Origin: Gliomastix tumulicola
Lineage: Eukaryota; Ascomycota; Sordariomycetes; Hypocreales; Bionectriaceae
Length of the DNA: 64,000 nucleotides
Direction of reading: 5' to 3'
Assembly (NCBI GenBank): GCA_001599755.1
Contig: BCHX01000004.1
Coordinates: 3,038,001 to 3,102,000 of the forward strand
The notes under the pieces were generated by a model. It was given only the letters and a program-made list of their open reading frames with translations, ran no database searches and was not told the DNA's origin. This document shows positions 59,364-64,000 of this stretch, piece after piece. The first letter of the stretch is position 1. Each line of letters begins with the position of its first letter. The translations under genes were made by a program, and so were the position numbers.

Positions 59364-62300
59364 TCAAGTTCCTTCATGCTTCTCAAACGACCAGATGCGC
59401 ATGCTAGTGTCGAGCGATGCCGTTGCAAAATGCCGTCCATCCGGGCTCATAGCCACCCCCATGACCCAGTCCAAGTGAGCAAAGATGAGGGCCAGTTGAC
59501 TGCCTCTCATGGTATCCCAGAGCATCACCTCCCTGGCCCTGGACCGTGTAAGCATCAAATTGGAGTCAGGCGACAGTGTGATGGATTCTACGACCCCTTT
59601 ATATCCTCCGAATGTTCTCAACATCCTCGCTTTGCCAGGACTGGTGGCACCACCAGGCGATGCCGCGCTAAGCTCCCACATCTTGACGGTCTGGTCCCAG
59701 CTGGAGGAGAAAACATACCTCCCATCTGAGGAGAAGGTAATCGCGCGTATCTCATCATCGTGTGCGCCCACATCGTCAGACTGTTCGATGAGCGTGCCCG
59801 TGGAGGCATCCCAGATGTTCCAGGCATAATCCGCGCACGCTGCGGCGACGAAATTATGCGTCACTGGAGAGAAACAAGCGGCGCCGAGAGCGTTGGGTAT
59901 CTCGAATGTGATTTTGCAGTCGCTCGGTTGGAGCTCCCACATGCGTAAGGCGTGATCAGAGCCACAGGATACAACACTTGACCCGTCCAGAGAGAAGTCG
60001 AGCGCCAAGACGCGTGACGAATGACCTGAGAATTGAGTGAGAATGGATTTGGACTCGATGTCCCAGATCTGAAATGCCTCCGTCAGTATAGGTAGGCTTT
60101 AGGATTCGAAGCAGAAGGGAATCGTATGAGACTTACTTGAATCCATCCATCATCATCTCCCGTTGCCAGCAAGCGTCCATCGTGACTGAAGCATGCAGCG
60201 CGAAGACACGTATCAAGCGCCCTCAGAGAAAAGGTACACAATTTCGTACCTGTAGGCACCTGTAGAATCTCGGCCTTTTCGGTGCTTCCAGCGGCGACAT
60301 ACTGGCCGTCACGGCTAAATGCGACGCAGGTCACAGAGCCTTCGTGCTTGGAGTTCCACTCACATATCAGATCCGGAGCCCGAGGTATTTGGGGGTTGTA
60401 AATGGCATGCCAGTCTTCGCCAACCTGGACGAATGATGAGTCCAAAGCGGCTATCCTGAGATCGTAGAGACTGATGCTGGCGGGCTCCGATATCAACAAC
60501 TCCGGCGGCTGCTCGGTCATCCGTTCACTCAACATATTTGCAATAGTCATATATCCTCTTTCGGCGGCAAGCCGTAGCGGGGTCCGGCCGTCCTCGTCTC
60601 TGACCTGAGGGTTGCTGCCAGCCGCTAACAAGATGGGGATCGCAGCCTCGTGTCCCTTCATGGCAGCGTGGGCCAGAGGAGTCCAGCCCATGCCATCTCG
60701 TGCCTCAATATCACTGCCCTCCTCAAGAAATCGTTGAATGATGTCTGGGCTTCCGGACTGGGTCGCATACCACAGAGCCTGGCGGCCTTGTGCATCTCGT
60801 GCTTCGATAGTAGCACCTGCCTTCAGCAAGCGATCAACTATGGTCAGCCTGCTATTTCTCGCAGCCATCATCAGCGGGGTTTGACCCGAAATGTTTGAAG
60901 CGTCAATGCTTGCCCCGGCTGCCATCAGCACGTCAATACAGTCTTCGTGCCCGTTCGTCACCGCATTGTGCAGCGGTGACCCGGCCTCAACGTCGGCACC
61001 GTTTGCTAATAGGAGCTGGATGATTCCAAGGGATCCTTCGAGAGCAGCATATGAGAGTGGCGTCGCACCCCCAGGTTCAGCAGCCCCAACACCAGCACCC
61101 ACCTCCAGCAATAACTGCACCACAGCCTCGTGACCGTTAATAACGGCGAGCACCAAAGGCCCCAGACTCCCGTTGTCAAAGGCGTCTGCCCTAGCACCGA
61201 GTTCGAGGCAGACGTCCACAACCAGGAGAAGTCCTTTGCTTGCTGCCCACAACAGCAAGCTGTCTATGGGTTGCCCGCTCTTCACATAGCTCTGGACAAG
61301 TAGTGTAAGTAGCTCCTTGCCCCCTTGAAGATTTCGACTCGCAATCTCCAGTACGCGATGTGTGACGAGGTCATGATCTGATCCATGTTCGAGAAGCAGC
61401 TCCATCACTTCCAGTCCGTTGAAGTCATTCGCTGCTGCAATTTCCAGCACACCCTCGTCGATGATAGCTTCGGCTCCCTCCATGTTCAATACCAGGGACA
61501 TCAAATCCCGGCCATGAGACTTGTTCGCCGCCGCGGCTGCAATCAGGCTCTCCATCGTTTCTGCCTTGACTCCTTCGTTGTTAGGGCCCTCCTCTTCTGG
61601 CATCAGTTCCTCCATGCTTGTTTTCCACTGCTGCGCATTGGAATCTCCAACAGATGCAAAGATAGGTAATTCCCACGAAGGACCAACGCCCTCTATGTTG
61701 GAAGGTGCATGGTTAGAGGACGATTGTGAGGCGCCAGCTTGGGCCATACAATCGGATTCCCCAACTGCACCCTCAGGAACGCTTGGAGGTATCGCAAACA
61801 GTGCAAATTGCTCCAGATGATTTCCTACATGTCGTCGAAGCTGCTGCGGCGTTATGACAAAAATCTCATGGTCGGGAGTGTGATTTGAAGCACGGAGCGT
61901 GGCGTCCCAGGTGACACAAATGCGGCAAGCGCTGGGTAGAAGTTGTTCCAGGGGTCTCTTGCATGTTTGGAGTAGACTTGACAGCTGACTGCTACCAAGC
62001 CGAACTTCATGGCTCCGTGATATGTGCAGATTGAAATCATCTGCTTTATTGAAAGGGGGTCGAGAGCAAAAGCAGCACTGCCAACACACTAAGTGACTCT
62101 GCATTTCATGCGTGAGCCAGGTGCGAGAGTCAGCGAACATCTTCATGTCGCACTCTTCTGCCGTGCAGATATAAGGCTTCAGATCTGCCATGACATGTTT
62201 CCTGCACGGATTTTAGTATCTTCCTTTGATCTTCTAGGGTATATCATATTCTCGGGTATCAATTGGAGGCACTCACTTCCAGCTTCGTTGACTATTGAAC

Positions 62301-63485
62301 TTCTGTATCGTCCAGCAGTATGGACACTCAAAATCTTTGCCGGGGGTGGCAATATCTTCAAGCGGTATGACGGAAAGCCTGGAGCTCTCATCGCCCTCAC
62401 CAACTGATGATGCATATGAAGTGACGGACTGGTTGTCCATGTCCCCTGATGGGATCTCCAGCGCATTTAACACATCGGCAGCGTCCTCCAAACGGGAAGG
62501 GAGAACAGTGCTGGCGGTAGTCTGTGCCAATGTACTCTTCTCCTGTCTGGACGACTGAGTTTGTGAGTCATCTATCCTTTGAATGGGAAAGATCTGCCGG
62601 GTTTTCAGAAGACGCTCGACGTCATCAGCTCCAGGCTCACGTGCCGTCGTGCTCAGGGAGTTCCTTTCATCCGCTTTTGCCATCTTCTCGCGGTGATCCC
62701 TACAATACCACATAAACTGACGGCGCTGCGTGATAGCCTTCCCCAAACGAGTCGCCAGCCATTCCATGCCGGCATATTGAAGACTGGGGAACTTCTCTTT
62801 GACGTAGTCGATATCGTATGCTGGGTCGACAGGAGACCTGTTGCTCGCAGTCTGAGCTTTCGCAAATCTGTCCCTGGAACTGCTGTTTCGAATGATGACC
62901 GAGAGTTTAAAAAGCATGGAGATCATCTCAGGGATAGAGCGGAAAAGTTCCTCAACTTCGGAAATCTTTCCCAGGCTCCCGCTGACTGTCAATTCGTTGT
63001 CATCCGCTGTAGTAGGAAGAGCGCCGATATGGGTCGAAGGCACCACAGAATCGTCGTCAGAAGCCTCTGATCCCGAAGAAATCAGGCTCCCAGCGCGGTC
63101 TTCTCTTTCTCCAGACACTACAGCGTAGACTAAACGACGAGGTGTTAGCATTCTAACTCCAGGGCACCCGAGAATATCAAGAGAAACAATATGCACCATC
63201 TTCGAGTGTCTCTACCAAGTCCTCCAGTAGCGACACAACCTCGGCAGCGAACTTAGGAGCCTCTCGGAGCCGATAGTCAAGCGAGCTAGTTACGGCCCTG
63301 GGCTGGAGGGCGCCGACATTGCTGGCCCAGATGCGAAGCTGTCCGTAGTGGTCAAGCACTTGTGCATGGTCGATCCCATGGATGGGGACGTCCCAGAGGC
63401 TGCTGAGATCCGCGAGCGACTCGAAGAGTTGGATGCACTTCCTGGCCGCTGTGGAGATCGGCGACGATTGAGCGTCGCCGCTCAT
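59364..63485 (-). CDS. Zinc-finger/ankyrin protein with a Tup1/RcoA-like WD40 propeller
   Basis: Exons 63485-63197, 63129-62277, 62201-60137 and 60068-59364 join in frame to 1303 aa. Residues 1-365 are helical, of the fungal AcuF-type family (LGKAITQRRQFMWYCRDH). A Cys/His-rich zinc-finger block follows at about 366-446 (FECPYCWTIQK, CTAEECDMKMFADSRTWLTH, CWQCCFCSRPPFNK). Two to three helical repeats lie at about 597-686 (GLEVMELLLEHG, GKELLTLLVQ), then about seven ankyrin repeats at 692-944. Residues 966-1303 form seven WD40 repeats. GEDWHAIYNPQIPRAPD before blade 1 and TVKMWELSAASPGGATSPGK after blade 5 match the Tup1/RcoA propeller. No NACHT domain is present. It may be a scaffold, regulator or sensor; the role is unknown. 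Confidence 0.83.
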
Positions 63486-63822
63486 TATCGATGGCTGCTC
63501 TAGTACCGAACGAGTTGGATAGTCGATATGGCTGAGCGCTCAATTACAGCAGGACTGAGAGGATATGCCAGTGGCTTTTCAATCTTGGCTGAAGCGACCC
63601 AGCACTCAGACGCCGGTCGGTAATGGTAGTAGGCAAGAGCATGGTGCGTGATTGCCATTTATCGAAAGCGACAGAGCACTCTCATTGGCCCGACTGTGAC
63701 GGGGAAAGAAGGAGGAGATGGAGGGCAACATCCAAGGAAGGAGCTGGCCGGGCGTGGGAAAGTCGGGTAGACAGTAAAGCTTAAACATCTGCCTCCCTAA
63801 AAAATCAGAGCTAGTGGTCAGT
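63486..63822. promoter_or_regulatory. Upstream region of the ankyrin-WD40 gene
   Basis: This 337-bp spacer separates the start of the ankyrin-WD40 gene from the end of the partial gene at the right edge. Both are on the minus strand. It should contain the promoter of the former. No clear motif was recognised. Confidence 0.5.
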
Positions 63823-64000
63823 TTATTCTGACACATCTCCCTTGCGCATGAGGTGGGTGATGGTTGCCTTTACCCCGCCCAGTCGCTTCAGCTGCAGCTT
63901 CCCGTTTGTCATCAATGGAGCGACTTCCAGCTCTGCATCGCCGCAAATGACATTTCTCGGGTCACGATGAGCGGCGTTGAGGTGGCTGGGCTTGTCCTCG
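63823..64000 (-). CDS. C-terminal part of an unidentified protein, cut by the window edge
   Basis: On the minus strand an open frame runs from the window edge to a TAA at 63825-63823, about 59 codons. The residues look like real coding sequence, with a balanced, non-repetitive composition: RDPRNVICGDAELEVAPL, then NGKLQLKRLGGVKATITH, ending HLMRKGDVSE. I do not recognise the family. The upstream part, including the start, lies outside the window. Confidence 0.55.
   Translation of the reverse strand, partial: EDKPSHLNAAHRDPRNVICGDAELEVAPLMTNGKLQLKRLGGVKATITHLMRKGDVSE

Overview
The window is nuclear DNA of a filamentous ascomycete, most likely a Sordariomycete (inference). The evidence is short introns (about 50-180 nt, mostly GTRNGT donors with CTRAY-like branch sites), fungus-specific families (Zn2Cys6 regulators, DUF3632, AcuF-type zinc-finger proteins, GH3-GNAT fusions), long gene-poor spacers and many microsatellites. 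I rebuilt 20 complete protein genes by hand-splicing, plus one partial gene at the right edge. I found no rRNA, convincing tRNA, CRISPR array or autonomous transposon. All functions are by recognition of families, without database searches.

Layout. 0-17.3 kb is gene-dense: a GH3 beta-N-acetylglucosaminidase/GNAT fusion (+), a GH31 alpha-xylosidase (-), the Rpd3L subunit Rxt2 (+), the Opi3-type phospholipid methyltransferase (+), a HpcH/HpaI-type aldolase (+) tail-to-tail with a Zn2Cys6 regulator (-), and the VHS-GAT endocytic protein Lsb5 (+). 17.3-25.0 kb has no gene; it carries an 82-G run and many simple repeats and lies upstream of a four-finger C2H2 regulator (+). 27.7-38.5 kb holds a DsbA/FrnE-like protein, TFIIE-beta, cytochrome b5, actin-capping protein alpha, the branched-chain ketoacid dehydrogenase E1-beta subunit and a membrane-anchored GH5 exo-beta-1,3-glucanase. 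38.5-44.6 kb is a second gene-free stretch, upstream of an AcuK/Ert1-type gluconeogenesis activator. 47.4-53.1 kb holds riboflavin kinase, a RING-H2 protein, a DUF3632 protein, a short-chain dehydrogenase and a small disordered, probably mitochondrial protein. 55.9-58.1 kb is an STK32/YANK-type kinase with a probable N-myristoylation site.

The most unusual locus is 59364-63485 (-): one predicted 1303-residue protein joining an AcuF-type helical/zinc-finger N-terminus, helical repeats of the kind seen in fungal NLR-like proteins, about seven ankyrin repeats and a C-terminal seven-bladed WD40 propeller. The propeller resembles that of the general corepressor Tup1/RcoA, including the segment before blade 1 and the Gly/Pro-rich loop between blades 5 and 6. 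There is no NACHT/NB-ARC ATPase and no Tup1 tetramerisation domain.

Most genes are unrelated housekeeping genes and do not form a pathway cluster. Loose themes are carbon scavenging and wall glycans (GH3-GNAT, GH31, GH5), carbon-source regulation (AcuK/Ert1, Zn2Cys6) and chromatin or transcription (Rxt2, TFIIE-beta, Tup1-like propeller). Two gene-regulator genes (C2H2 and AcuK-type) have unusually long upstream regions, which suggests large control regions or long leaders.
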